Shown: positions 43,698 to 52,873, counted from the first letter of the stretch. The stretch: 64,000 bases of DNA from JAYKJB01 sp035284745 [NCBI: Candidatus Sericytochromatia bacterium] (GCA_035284745.1 JAYKIL010000012.1:62001-126000); one strand, 5' to 3'. The notes: generated by a model not told the origin, from the sequence alone. Program-made: numbers and translations.

Positions 43698-45263
43698 CTA
43701 TTCCGCGAGCGTCACACGGTTCCGTCCCAGCGCCTTCGAACGATAAAGCGCCCGATCTGCCGATTCCACCAAAGCCGTTGCATCCCTCCCGTGATCGGGA
43801 AACGTCGCGACCCCCACACTCACGGTCACCCCCAAGGGTTCGCCTGCGGGCCCGGGCAGTTCCATGGCCCCAATGGCCTCACGCACGCGTTCGGCCATGA
43901 TGTATGCGCCATCGGTTTCGGTCTCTGGCATCAAGACCAATAGCTCCTCCCCTCCAAAACGTCCTGGCACATCAACATCTCGGATGCTGTGACGTATCGT
44001 CCGAGCCACCCACCTGAGCACCTCGTCCCCGGTTTGGTGTCCGTGGGTGTCGTTAAAACGCTTAAAGTGATCGATGTCCATAATCAACAATGAGGCCTGG
44101 GTGCCATAGCGCTCCGAACGTCGCAATTCCTCGCTCAATCGCTGCTCAAAATGTCGCCGAATGAAAAGACGCGTCAGGCCATCGACGGTCGCCAATTCAT
44201 AGAGTCGAGCGTTCTCTATGGCAGTGGCCGCCAAGGATGCGATATTCGCGAGCATCGGTACATCCTCTTCCGAGCTAAACGGCTCCAAACCCTCCGCGGC
44301 CTCCTTGTCAAATACGACAAGAACCCCCAAAAGCCTCTCTTGATAAACAATCGGAGCAGACAATGCCCACGTGGCGTCAAAATCATGCGGCAACTCGCTT
44401 TGCACGAAGGCCCGCGGCGCTTCGGACTCCAAAGAGGCAAGCAGCCAAGGATGATTGACGGAATCACGTGGCACTGCGTTTTCCAACGAAAACCCAAACG
44501 AAGCCAGCACCTCGCACCATTCCCCCGAATCATCTTTCAAAAGCAACAGGCCTTTTCTAGCACCGAGCAACTCAACCGCACGTTGCATCAATTCCGTTGC
44601 GACGCGGTCGCGCTCAAGCGAAGAACTGATTCCACGGCTCACGTCGTACAGTTGCTCCAGTTGCCAGACCTTCAGCCCAAGTTGTTTGTTCGCCGCCATT
44701 AAATTCGTTTTGAGTTGATTATTGTGCAGCGCCACCGCCAGTTGGCGGCCGATCAGAATCAAAATATCGCGCTCAGTCTGGCTCAAGGGCGCGCGTGATA
44801 GCTTATCCCCGAGCATCAGGAGGCCCAGGAAATGCCGGGTCACACTCAGGGGTAACCAGGTTGCCTCAGGCAGGTCACAGAGAAGCTCCGAATTGCCCGT
44901 CATAAATTCGATCAGCAGGGGATGCGGATTTTCGCGATCGATCAGATTTCCCCCTTCCGACCACAAAAAGCGCCTGACATCGGAGGTTACCACCAAACGC
45001 ACCGTTTCCTCATCGGACCCCACCACCGAATACAGTTCACCTTCCTCCGGGGCGTAAAGAAACAGCGCGGCACGCCGGATACCCAACGCACCACAAGCCA
45101 TCCGAACAATGGCGCGAATACTCGATTGAGGGTTCGGGTTGGTGGTCATTTGTTCGGCCATTTCCCCGAGGGCCGACAAGACATACAGCAGGTGCTCCAG
45201 GCTCTGTTGCTCCGCCTCGGGCAACGACGGAGCCACCTCCACGACACGCTCTAAAGAATCCAC
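43698..45263 (-). CDS. Diguanylate cyclase with two GAF domains
   Basis: 521 residues. Two GAF-like domains (about 45-175 and 200-350; the second with GVLVVFDKE) and a C-terminal GGDEF domain (about 355-521). The active motif is intact: GRFGGEELLVL (GGEEL). Five residues upstream, RDVD keeps the RxxD inhibitory I-site. So it should make c-di-GMP and be feedback-inhibited. Other conserved GGDEF residues: DIDHFKRFNDTHGHQTGDEVLR and VTVSVGVATFP. Last gene of the RsbW-STAS-GGDEF operon, 15 bases after the STAS gene. Confidence 0.95.
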   Translation of the reverse strand: MDSLERVVEVAPSLPEAEQQSLEHLLYVLSALGEMAEQMTTNPNPQSSIRAIVRMACGALGIRRAALFLYAPEEGELYSVVGSDEETVRLVVTSDVRRFLWSEGGNLIDRENPHPLLIEFMTGNSELLCDLPEATWLPLSVTRHFLGLLMLGDKLSRAPLSQTERDILILIGRQLAVALHNNQLKTNLMAANKQLGLKVWQLEQLYDVSRGISSSLERDRVATELMQRAVELLGARKGLLLLKDDSGEWCEVLASFGFSLENAVPRDSVNHPWLLASLESEAPRAFVQSELPHDFDATWALSAPIVYQERLLGVLVVFDKEAAEGLEPFSSEEDVPMLANIASLAATAIENARLYELATVDGLTRLFIRRHFEQRLSEELRRSERYGTQASLLIMDIDHFKRFNDTHGHQTGDEVLRWVARTIRHSIRDVDVPGRFGGEELLVLMPETETDGAYIMAERVREAIGAMELPGPAGEPLGVTVSVGVATFPDHGRDATALVESADRALYRSKALGRNRVTLAE

Positions 45264-45278
45264 TGCCAGCCTCGTCTA

Positions 45279-45641
45279 TCAGGCATCGGCCAAAACCCCC
45301 AACACCGCATCGTTCTCGGTTTCGAAAACCGAAGCATACTGCACCAAACCCATCATGGTGAAGGTTTTTTGAATCGTCCGCGTGAGATGACAAAAAGCCA
45401 ATCGGCCGTGGGTTTCCTCCATTTTCTCAATGATCTCAATCAAAACGGAGATCCCAATCGAATTGATGACCGTGCTTTTCTCAAGGTTAATGATGATGCG
45501 AGTATAACCCTCCGCAATCAGTCGGTGTGCGGCCTCGCCTATCTTCTCACCGCCCAGATTATTGATGTAACCATCCGTGATTACCACCGCAAACCGCCCC
45601 TGCGGATCTTTTCGGACAGCGATGGCGAATGAGCTATTCAC
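45279..45641 (-). CDS. STAS-domain anti-anti-sigma factor
   Basis: 120 residues. STAS fold with RFAVVITDGYINNLGGEKIGEAA and the phospho-acceptor segment INLEKSTVINSIGISVLIEI, in which a Ser sits at the usual position. Partner-switch antagonist that binds the kinase/anti-sigma protein encoded just upstream. Overlaps that gene by 4 bases (ATGA), so the pair is made together. It is 15 bases ahead of the diguanylate cyclase gene, suggesting that the switch controls cyclase output or expression. Confidence 0.92.
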   Translation of the reverse strand: MNSSFAIAVRKDPQGRFAVVITDGYINNLGGEKIGEAAHRLIAEGYTRIIINLEKSTVINSIGISVLIEIIEKMEETHGRLAFCHLTRTIQKTFTMMGLVQYASVFETENDAVLGVLADA

Positions 45642-46084
45642 TCTGCAGTCTCCTCAAGGCGCTTCTTGATCATCACAATGCGGGTCCCTTGAGGTCCACT
45701 GTCGATGTGAACATCGTCCATCAGACTCTCCATCATCACCAGGCCCCACCCCCGCTTTGGTTCGGAGCCTGCCAATTTTCGCACCAGCGAAGGTCGCGGA
45801 ACGCAGTCAGTCTCAAAACCTGCACCAAAATCCTGAATGGTCAAAGTCAACTGCTCACGATCGATGAAAAACTTGATGTATACATTTCCCTCCCGGCTTT
45901 CGCTGTGCTCGAAGGCATTGATGCAAGCTTCAATCAAGGCATGCTTCACTTCGTCAATCTGATCCGATGAAAAACGCATCAGACGCAAAACAGCCTCTGC
46001 CGTGTGCGTTGCCGCCATTTCCATATTGGGGACGATGGGAATGGTCAGACTCACTTCACGAGGCTCCTCCGCGTGATACACCAT
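45638..46084 (-). CDS. RsbW-type serine kinase / anti-sigma regulatory factor
   Basis: 148 residues. HATPase_c_2 family: DEVKHALIEACINAFEHSES (N-box), LTIQDFGAGFE (G1 box), and GWGLVMMESLMDDVHI with G-x-G-L-V. Such proteins bind a sigma factor and phosphorylate a STAS antagonist. The antagonist is encoded immediately downstream. No sigma factor or PP2C phosphatase gene is adjacent, so the target is unknown. The 101-base spacer upstream is unremarkable. Confidence 0.9.
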   Translation of the reverse strand: MVYHAEEPREVSLTIPIVPNMEMAATHTAEAVLRLMRFSSDQIDEVKHALIEACINAFEHSESREGNVYIKFFIDREQLTLTIQDFGAGFETDCVPRPSLVRKLAGSEPKRGWGLVMMESLMDDVHIDSGPQGTRIVMIKKRLEETAE

Positions 46085-46184
46085 TCACCTCCTTGTGTGG
46101 CCCCCTCTTCTTTCAAGAAGCGGTCGCAACACGGACAGCGGAATTATACCTGCCTGCCAGCGCGTGAAAACCGATCCGCGACCG

Positions 46185-47054
46185 CTATTCCACCTGGACG
46201 AGGCGCGTATATATTTTGTTCGCCTGAACCACCTCTTGCCCCGCTTGACGCAAAACCTTTGGTACAACAAGAACATGGGCGTAAGTTCCAGGGCGCGAGG
46301 GGGTTGCCCGGCGGGTGACTATCCCCCGGCGGGGAATGGGCGCGAAGCGCAAGGCTCTGTAGACTTCTTCCGCACCGTTTTTCGCCAAGACTGTCGACAG
46401 TGGAACCAGCGCATATGCGTATTCCGTAAAGGTGCCGCGGAAAGAATCGTCTCCAACAAAAAACCGCAGCCAATAAGACTGCTGAGAGGCAGCCAGAACC
46501 GGCAGATTAGAAAATCCCATCAAACCAAAATCTTGCCCCACATCGATGAAACTGTCATTCCAAGCGACTTGTAGAGTGTCCGCAATCCAGTCGTCACCTT
46601 TTTTACGGTACATCGCGGTGACCTGCCCTATTTCACGGTAGGTCCCTGAAAGACCAGACGCATCATAATTCGATGTGCTGCCCGAAAACTCAGCCACAGT
46701 GGTCACGTTTGCCTCAGTATCACTCATCTCGCTGACATCGATCGAACGATACCGCATGCGCAAATTTGGAAAACTGCGCCGTAAATCATGATTAATTTCC
46801 AGCAGCCTTGCTCGCTCTACCTCAATCCCGTTGTACTCGACGCGGGGGGCAATATCGTGCAAGTAGCCCTCAAAGTCACCGTGGTTAAACGCATCCAGGC
46901 TTTTGTCCAGGTGACGTCGCAAAAGGGTTTCCACCAACGACACGGTCGGATTCGCAGTCGCATCGAGCGCCACAACAGCCATCAACGTGCCCATAAAGAG
47001 AATAACAGCCAACAGCGTTCTCAAAAGACGCCTCGCACCACGCACGCACCTCAC
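46185..47054 (-). CDS. Secreted NTF2/SnoaL-like protein
   Basis: 289 residues. Signal anchor at about 10-30 (LLRTLLAVILFMGTLMAVVAL). Residues 35-165 fit an NTF2-like (SnoaL) cone fold: SLDAFNHGDFEGYLHDIAPRVEY, RLLEINHDLRRSFPNLRMRYRSIDV, TTVAEFSGS, GQVTAMYRKKGDDWIADTLQVAW. The C-terminal 120 residues are uncharacterised and beta-rich. It overlaps the end of the GH57-like gene by 4 bases (ATGA), so it is coupled to it. A ligand-binding or enzymatic role cannot be told. Confidence 0.65.
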   Translation of the reverse strand: MRCVRGARRLLRTLLAVILFMGTLMAVVALDATANPTVSLVETLLRRHLDKSLDAFNHGDFEGYLHDIAPRVEYNGIEVERARLLEINHDLRRSFPNLRMRYRSIDVSEMSDTEANVTTVAEFSGSTSNYDASGLSGTYREIGQVTAMYRKKGDDWIADTLQVAWNDSFIDVGQDFGLMGFSNLPVLAASQQSYWLRFFVGDDSFRGTFTEYAYALVPLSTVLAKNGAEEVYRALRFAPIPRRGIVTRRATPSRPGTYAHVLVVPKVLRQAGQEVVQANKIYTRLVQVE

Positions 47055-49252
47055 GAAGCGGGCACTCGCTGCTTAAGGTCAAGGACCAAGCGACATCGCC
47101 ACTGCCCATTTTCATCCAACGAAAGGCGCCAGTGAGGGAGAAGAACGGATGATTGATAGACCCGTTCGAAGCCGCTCTCGGAACGAGACACCGTCTCGAC
47201 GGGCAGACGCCACAGCGTTCCCGTCACATCCCACGCCAGATGGGCATCAACACCCAAGCTTTCGTCTCGCAAACCCACCTCGGAAATGTGCTCGTCCTCA
47301 CTCAGTGCGGCCGGATGAGCAGGCTCCACCTGGCGCCCTGAAAGGCTGTAATAACCACGCTCATGCCCCGCCCCGCTCCGTACGTTAAGGTTGAATTCAA
47401 CCCCGAACCACAATGAAACCGGCCGATCCCACAAATTGGTGACCGCGTAATCTACAGTGAAGCCCCCCGCCTCCTTGGGCACCCGAACGGTCTTGGCCAC
47501 CCGAACAGGCCAGAACTCAGACCCCACCCACACGTGCCCATCACGACTCAGGTGGATCAGAAGTTCGCCCTCGCGTTCGTCCGTCTGGAAATCGTAGGGC
47601 TGATTGATGAAGTCACCCTGCTCGCCGTAGCTCACATTGTAAAACGTCTCTAGATGCGTGTCGGGGTGGAAGAAATGATCCAGTAACGACAATCGACGAT
47701 ACCAATCATAGTGGAGCATCCGTTCGAGGCCACGCTCCTTCACGGCAGGGTGTTCACCCAATGCGGCAAAAGGAGCGGAGTGGGCATCACGCACCGGCAA
47801 GGATTGAGTGATCTGAGAATGATAACTCTCCGGTCGCCGCGCCAAAGTATCCAAAAGATTGTGACGGGCCAATTTTAGATCGTGTTCAAATAAAGCCCCC
47901 CCATAACCGGGCGCAAAATAAAGGTTTTGGGAGCGTGATGAGACCAGAACCTCAAGCGCCCCGTCCCGATCAAAATCTTGGACCTCCAACTCACAGAAAA
48001 CATCGTCACCGTGTCGCGCCTCGTCGCACAGCGCCTCAGCCTCGAGCAATGCCGAATAATTTGCTCCCCGCAAGTGATTGAGATAAATTCCTCCAAACAC
48101 GCCGTGCCAGTAGGCATCGTGACTTTGCCCTCGCCACAGCGCCTCTTGCGCTCGCGTCAGGTTCATTGGCGCCGAGGGCGCTTGCATTGAGCGTCCGACC
48201 GCTACGGGAGCCGCTTGCGTGCTCCAGCGACGCACATCCGCCGCCACCCGAAGCATTTTTTTGTGCATGTTGTTCGATTCCGGGTACCGAACGAGAAAAT
48301 GGCGCCAATAACCGCCTTGGAGAAAGTCCGCAAATTCTGGAGCGACCGTGGCACGCAGATCCTCAAGGCGCACCACCTGTTCGGGGGGTAAAGCCCACGT
48401 TTGCATCTCAGTGAACGAGCCTGCAGGCAGGTACAGACGCCCCCAAGAGCGATGACGCTCTCGATATTCCGCCAAAGTGGTGAGAACCAGCCAATCTTGG
48501 TTGATTTCCAACAATTGAAAAAAGCGCTCGAGCCAACCCTCCACGTACACCGCCTGATACGTTCCCGGCCAGCCCCCGAGTTTGGCCCCATCATCCATAT
48601 GAACCAACAAACGTCCGCCGTTGGCTGTGGCTTGTTGACGCAAACGCTCGATGACACTCTCCGGGGTTTCGAAGGGAATCAATGCCCGCAGCTCTCTTGA
48701 GTTGGCGAACACAGACAATGTTTCACCGAGGTCCTCCGTCTCGTAATAGCCGTAGAGCTCATCATTTCGAAGGCCCAAAGCCCGAAACGGCTGATCATCT
48801 AGCACGCTATATTTGAGACCCGCACCCACAATGGGGCGAACCAGATGTGGCTCCCAGACGCGTCCCGCCAGTGCCGCCCCGGTTGGCTCAGCGCCAAACA
48901 ATCGCTGCACTGTTGTGGACAGATGACGAATCTGCCCGTGTTGATCCTCCGGGGGTATCAAAGCAAGAATCGGCTCGTAAAAGGCCCCCCCCAGAATTTC
49001 AACTTGTTTGGCCGAAACCATGGCCCGCAGGCGCCCTACAAATTCAGGATGATGCTCAGCAAGCCAATGTAAAAGGTGACCACCATAATGAAGGGTCACT
49101 CGGATCAGCGGGTGACGCTCCAATACATCCAAAAAAGGAAGATAAGAATGCTGATACGCATCCTCAATGACGTGGTCCCAATTACCGACGGGCTGGTGAT
49201 TGTAGAGTCCAAACGCCAGGTGTATCCGATCGTGGTCGGCGAGCAACATCAC
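47051..49252 (-). CDS. GH57 4-alpha-glucanotransferase-like protein lacking the catalytic nucleophile
   Basis: 733 residues. It follows the GH57 4-alpha-glucanotransferase family from end to end, including the C-terminal DUF1925/1926 beta-domains. Landmarks: FGLYNHQPVGNW, GGAFYEPILALIP, RVWEPHL, MDDGAKLGGWPGT, YPESNNMHKKML, DAYWHGVFGGIYLNHLR. In the Thermococcus litoralis enzyme, as I recall it, the nucleophile is Glu123 (TERVWQP) and the acid/base Asp214 (HDDGEKF). Both positions map here with the same +7 offset, to Gly130 (AGRVWEP, codon GGA at 48865-48863) and Asp221. His11 is Tyr and Glu216 is Ala. The frame is intact. Probably a non-hydrolytic or altered enzyme. Confidence 0.85.
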   Translation of the reverse strand: MMLLADHDRIHLAFGLYNHQPVGNWDHVIEDAYQHSYLPFLDVLERHPLIRVTLHYGGHLLHWLAEHHPEFVGRLRAMVSAKQVEILGGAFYEPILALIPPEDQHGQIRHLSTTVQRLFGAEPTGAALAGRVWEPHLVRPIVGAGLKYSVLDDQPFRALGLRNDELYGYYETEDLGETLSVFANSRELRALIPFETPESVIERLRQQATANGGRLLVHMDDGAKLGGWPGTYQAVYVEGWLERFFQLLEINQDWLVLTTLAEYRERHRSWGRLYLPAGSFTEMQTWALPPEQVVRLEDLRATVAPEFADFLQGGYWRHFLVRYPESNNMHKKMLRVAADVRRWSTQAAPVAVGRSMQAPSAPMNLTRAQEALWRGQSHDAYWHGVFGGIYLNHLRGANYSALLEAEALCDEARHGDDVFCELEVQDFDRDGALEVLVSSRSQNLYFAPGYGGALFEHDLKLARHNLLDTLARRPESYHSQITQSLPVRDAHSAPFAALGEHPAVKERGLERMLHYDWYRRLSLLDHFFHPDTHLETFYNVSYGEQGDFINQPYDFQTDEREGELLIHLSRDGHVWVGSEFWPVRVAKTVRVPKEAGGFTVDYAVTNLWDRPVSLWFGVEFNLNVRSGAGHERGYYSLSGRQVEPAHPAALSEDEHISEVGLRDESLGVDAHLAWDVTGTLWRLPVETVSRSESGFERVYQSSVLLPHWRLSLDENGQWRCRLVLDLKQRVPAS

Positions 49253-49321
49253 GGCCTCTAGAGGCTAAAAACAGAGGGCTTACCCTGGAAAAACACAGCG
49301 CAAGCTTAGGGCAGACTCCTG

Positions 49322-49330
49322 TTTATACCA
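49322..49330 (-). promoter_or_regulatory. Candidate extended -10 promoter of the GH57-like/NTF2 pair
   Basis: Reverse strand TGGTATAAA. No convincing -35 box; the leader to ATG 49252 would be about 63 bases. Confidence 0.35.
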
Positions 49331-49344
49331 CAGTTCCTGCCACA

Positions 49345-51540
49345 CTACCGCGTTCTTCCAGCAGCCTCCTGACGATCCGCAAACAGGCGGTAATCGATAT
49401 CAGGGAAAAGATTGTCAATTCCCTCACAACTCTCAAGAGTTTCCGCCGAAACCGCTCCGGTCATCAAACCATCGGCCAATGCATCGAAGCGCTCGACGTG
49501 TTCGTTGAATCGATCAATCGCGTAGGTTCTGGCCTGCCCCGTTGTCACCAAAAAGGGCCAATCACTTCCCTCAAGCAACAACAATTCCCGGGCAGCCTGA
49601 GCCAACCCCCTCGCAATCAAGGATGAAGGCGGTTCTGGGTACATGCGAACCAATTCTTCCATGCGCCGTTCGCAACGGTGAATAATCGGCCACATCCATT
49701 CCACCTCGGGATTCATCCAGACATGGTAATGGCCCCCGGCTCCCCAACTGCTTTCAGGCAACTGAAACGCATGCGTCGGCGGAGCATCGGTATGCAATTC
49801 CCCAATCGTCACACGGCGTATGCCACTGCCCTGTGCCATCTTTCTCACAACCTGTTTAATCCACTCAATGCCTTCGAACCACCAATGGCCGAACAACTCG
49901 GTGTCAAATGGAACGACGACGTGGCCCGGCTCCCCGTTGGCGTCCTGATAGCCTTTCAGCATGTCGTGTATCAATGAAACGTAATGGTCACTGTGTTCGT
50001 GAATCCGTTGCAGCGCCATTTGCGGGTTGTAAAAATCTTTGTCGTGCAACTCACAATGAGAGCCGGTGATGCGCCAATAAGACATCCCGCTGTTACCGTC
50101 CCGCTTGTGGAATTCGCGGTACCACGGATCCCCAGGATACCCCATATCCGCAGACCACACCTGCCAGCCGGCACGCTCATTTCTCGCGTAAAAAGCCACC
50201 GGATGCTCAGGCAGCCAATAACCGTGGAAGGTATCGAGGCCAGACAACGGTCGCTCTGGCATTTCAAGAAACTCGATGTTCCCATATAAGCCAATGTGGC
50301 GACGATATCCTGACGTCTTTCCGCCCACCACCGCGTGAGCATCCGTAAAAAAGTACTTCAATCCCTGCGCGTGCAAAAACTGTTCGACCGGAGGACGATA
50401 ATCTCGTGCATCCTCATACCCGGGGCGGTATGCACACTCCGGTAACCAAACACCCGTCGGGCGCCTGCCAAAGTGGCGTTCGTGCGTCTGCACAGCCACC
50501 GAGTACTGGGCATTCAGCGTAGAATCACGACTAAAAAGTGGACTAAAACCGTGCGTAGCGGCGCAAGTGATAATTTCAATGGCCCCTTGTTCCTGCAAAC
50601 GACGGAAGGCTGCGAGCAGGTCGCGCCCAAAACGCTCCTGAAAATCAGACAAACGCTGACGGTACCAATCAAGGTACCATTTGCTCAACTCGGCACGAGG
50701 GTCCGGCTGTTCTGGAACTGTGAGAGGCACTTCCGGGATATCGTCAAGGGTCGGAGGTGTGGCGGGCGTCAACACCACCCGACCCAATTCCCCCTGCGTT
50801 TCCGCAGCCCCCGCCCGCGCCTCGGTCTCTGCCACCGCCTGCGCCAAACCGGCCACAGTGACCTCACAGTCGACGGGATGCGACGGTTGCCCTGCGATGG
50901 CCGAAGCACCAGCGCCCACGCCAAAAGAGGAAAGTGGAGAAGACTCCGTCACGCCGCGGGCTCCCTGCGGCACCTTTTCCGGGTTGCCGCCAGGCGGAAG
51001 GCCGGAATCGCTCGCTGATGGCGCAGAGGCATCCGGGCGTCCTGCACCTTGACCCGCAGGGCGATCCACGATGTTTCTGTGAAAATCACGATCCAGTGCA
51101 TCAAGGGCTGCCAACACATCACCCGCTTCTGAAAGCACGTCCGGTTTGTCGCCCGCGTTGGCCTGTTCCCAATCAGCGATGGCTGCAGCCAGTTGCTCGG
51201 AGCGCATTTCGGCTGAACGCCACTGGGCTGCCTCGCGTTCACCCTCGGCGGAATAGCGATGGACATCTTTTTCAATCCGCTCAATAATGTCCGCCACATA
51301 TTTTTCGAAACCAACCTTCAAATGCTCGTCAGCCAGTTGCTCTGCCAGCACCGGCGTGATTCCGATAGTTAATTTCGGCGAAACCCCTTCTTCAACCAAA
51401 TCTTCCAAAGCCACCAGCAACGGCAGGTATGTCTCTGCCATCGCTTCGTAAAGATTCTCTTCACCAAACGGCCACATTCCTGCCTTGCGGTAGTAAGGCA
51501 GGTGACTATGAAGAACCAAACTGAAGGTACCAACTGACAT
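49345..51540 (-). CDS. GH57 1,4-alpha-glucan branching enzyme with a large low-complexity insertion
   Basis: 731 residues from ATG 51540 (GAGGTGA eight bases upstream). N-terminal FSLVLHSHLPYYRKAGMWPFGEENLYEAMAETY, nucleophile Glu368 in GVWLPECAYRP, acid/base Asp546 in VVPFDTELFGHWWFEG, and the C-terminal DUF1957 domain (about 600-731). This is the Thermococcus/Thermus-type branching enzyme of glycogen synthesis. As I recall, the nucleophile sits near residue 183 in those enzymes, so about 185 residues are inserted here, between about 100 and 285. The insert is rich in Ala, Glu, Pro, Gly and Ser, and would lie beside the barrel without disturbing the catalytic residues. Confidence 0.93.
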   Translation of the reverse strand: MSVGTFSLVLHSHLPYYRKAGMWPFGEENLYEAMAETYLPLLVALEDLVEEGVSPKLTIGITPVLAEQLADEHLKVGFEKYVADIIERIEKDVHRYSAEGEREAAQWRSAEMRSEQLAAAIADWEQANAGDKPDVLSEAGDVLAALDALDRDFHRNIVDRPAGQGAGRPDASAPSASDSGLPPGGNPEKVPQGARGVTESSPLSSFGVGAGASAIAGQPSHPVDCEVTVAGLAQAVAETEARAGAAETQGELGRVVLTPATPPTLDDIPEVPLTVPEQPDPRAELSKWYLDWYRQRLSDFQERFGRDLLAAFRRLQEQGAIEIITCAATHGFSPLFSRDSTLNAQYSVAVQTHERHFGRRPTGVWLPECAYRPGYEDARDYRPPVEQFLHAQGLKYFFTDAHAVVGGKTSGYRRHIGLYGNIEFLEMPERPLSGLDTFHGYWLPEHPVAFYARNERAGWQVWSADMGYPGDPWYREFHKRDGNSGMSYWRITGSHCELHDKDFYNPQMALQRIHEHSDHYVSLIHDMLKGYQDANGEPGHVVVPFDTELFGHWWFEGIEWIKQVVRKMAQGSGIRRVTIGELHTDAPPTHAFQLPESSWGAGGHYHVWMNPEVEWMWPIIHRCERRMEELVRMYPEPPSSLIARGLAQAARELLLLEGSDWPFLVTTGQARTYAIDRFNEHVERFDALADGLMTGAVSAETLESCEGIDNLFPDIDYRLFADRQEAAGRTR

Positions 51541-51603
51541 GAAAAGGTTCACCTCACGCCGCCAAGCGCCCACGCCTTAGCCTGTAAAATCTTTGTAAAT
51601 TTT

Positions 51604-51633
51604 ATTATAAAACCGCATTAAAGACCAGATCAA
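51604..51633 (-). promoter_or_regulatory. Promoter of the GH57 branching enzyme gene
   Basis: Reverse strand TTGATC (51633-51628), 18-base spacer, perfect TATAAT (51609-51604). The -35 overlaps the end of cinA. Leader of about 55 bases. Confidence 0.6.
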
Positions 51634-52865
51634 AAGCAGGCCATCACGCGCCGTCGCAACAAATCTAACGCCATCTGGGAAGCTCTTTGCTTAATCATTT
51701 CTCGAGGAAGATCGCCGAATCTCCAACACTCGGCAGTGGTATGCTCAGCACCGGCAACAGCCAGCCACACGACGCCAACATCTGCCGGGTCCACCCCGTT
51801 TCCTCCGCTGGCCCAGCCTGTAATACCCACACCCCAATCTGCGCCAAACAACGCGCGAATTTTTTGTGCCATTGCACGCGCCACGGCTTCACTCACAACG
51901 CCTTGTTGTTCGATCACACGGGGTTCAACATCGAGCAGCCGGACCTTGGTCTCCGTTTGATAGGCCACCACCCCCCCTTTGACATAGGCACTGCTTCCAG
52001 AGATGTCCGTCAGACGGCTCGCAATCAGTCCACCGGTGCACGATTCAGCCGTTGCGACCGTGTGCCCTAAACCTTTCAGTAACTCGCCCACAACGGCGGG
52101 CAGAGAAAAAGCGCCCTCCCCGTAGTAAAACGGGGAAATTCCTCTGAGCCTTCGCAACACGGGCGCCAGCAATTCTTGGGCGCGCTGATCGTTTTCGGCG
52201 CGAGCAGTCACGCGCAGGTGAACCTCGCCGTCTCCAGCATAGGGCGCGACTGTGGGATTTTCGCCGTCTAGAAGATCAGCCACCTCCTCCGCCAATTGCG
52301 ACTCTCCAATACCCACGTAGCGCAGCAGAACCGAGCTAATCACACCAGCTCGTTCGGCTTTCAATCGCGGATAAGCCCAGTTCGCCCACATCGCGCGAAG
52401 TTCAGCGGGGACACCAGGAAAACACGCCACCCACGCTTTTTGAATTTTCACAGCCATTCCAAACGCTGTCCCCGCAGGATTCGAAATAAGCTCCGCAGAA
52501 AGGGGAAATAAAGCCATTTTTAGATTAGAGGCCGCCATGGGACGCTGCCGGCGGAGGAAATAGGCTTCCAGATGTTGGCGCACCTCTTGGCGTTCCAGCA
52601 GCGGCTCTCCCAGAAGATCGGCCAGAACAGCCACTGTGATATCATCAGCCGTTGGCCCCAGCCCCCCTGTCGTAATGACCCAGTCCGAACGAGCAGCGGC
52701 ACGGGAAATAGCCTCTTTCAAGCGCTCCGGGTTGTCTCCCACGACACTCACCCAATGCAGCGTGACACCCAGTGTTGCCAATTCTTGCGCCAGCCAAGTG
52801 GCGTTTGTATTCACCACTTGGCCGATCAGCAGTTCTGTTCCAATGCAGAGGATCTCGGCTCGCAT
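51630..52865 (-). CDS. cinA: CinA: nicotinamide-nucleotide amidase and pyrophosphatase-like protein
   Basis: 411 residues, full-length CinA. N-terminal molybdopterin-binding-like (COG1058) domain: MRAEILCIGTELLIGQVVNTN, TTGGLGPTADDITV, FPGVPAELRAMW. Middle KH-type region (about 170-250). C-terminal PncC (amidase) domain from about 250, with VATAESCTGGLIASRLTDISGSS and VGVVWLAVAG. It recycles pyridine nucleotides (nicotinamide mononucleotide to nicotinate mononucleotide). It lies 8 bases after upp and is likely co-transcribed with it. Confidence 0.95.
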   Translation of the reverse strand: MRAEILCIGTELLIGQVVNTNATWLAQELATLGVTLHWVSVVGDNPERLKEAISRAAARSDWVITTGGLGPTADDITVAVLADLLGEPLLERQEVRQHLEAYFLRRQRPMAASNLKMALFPLSAELISNPAGTAFGMAVKIQKAWVACFPGVPAELRAMWANWAYPRLKAERAGVISSVLLRYVGIGESQLAEEVADLLDGENPTVAPYAGDGEVHLRVTARAENDQRAQELLAPVLRRLRGISPFYYGEGAFSLPAVVGELLKGLGHTVATAESCTGGLIASRLTDISGSSAYVKGGVVAYQTETKVRLLDVEPRVIEQQGVVSEAVARAMAQKIRALFGADWGVGITGWASGGNGVDPADVGVVWLAVAGAEHTTAECWRFGDLPREMIKQRASQMALDLLRRRVMACF

Positions 52866-52873
52866 CGCGTTCT

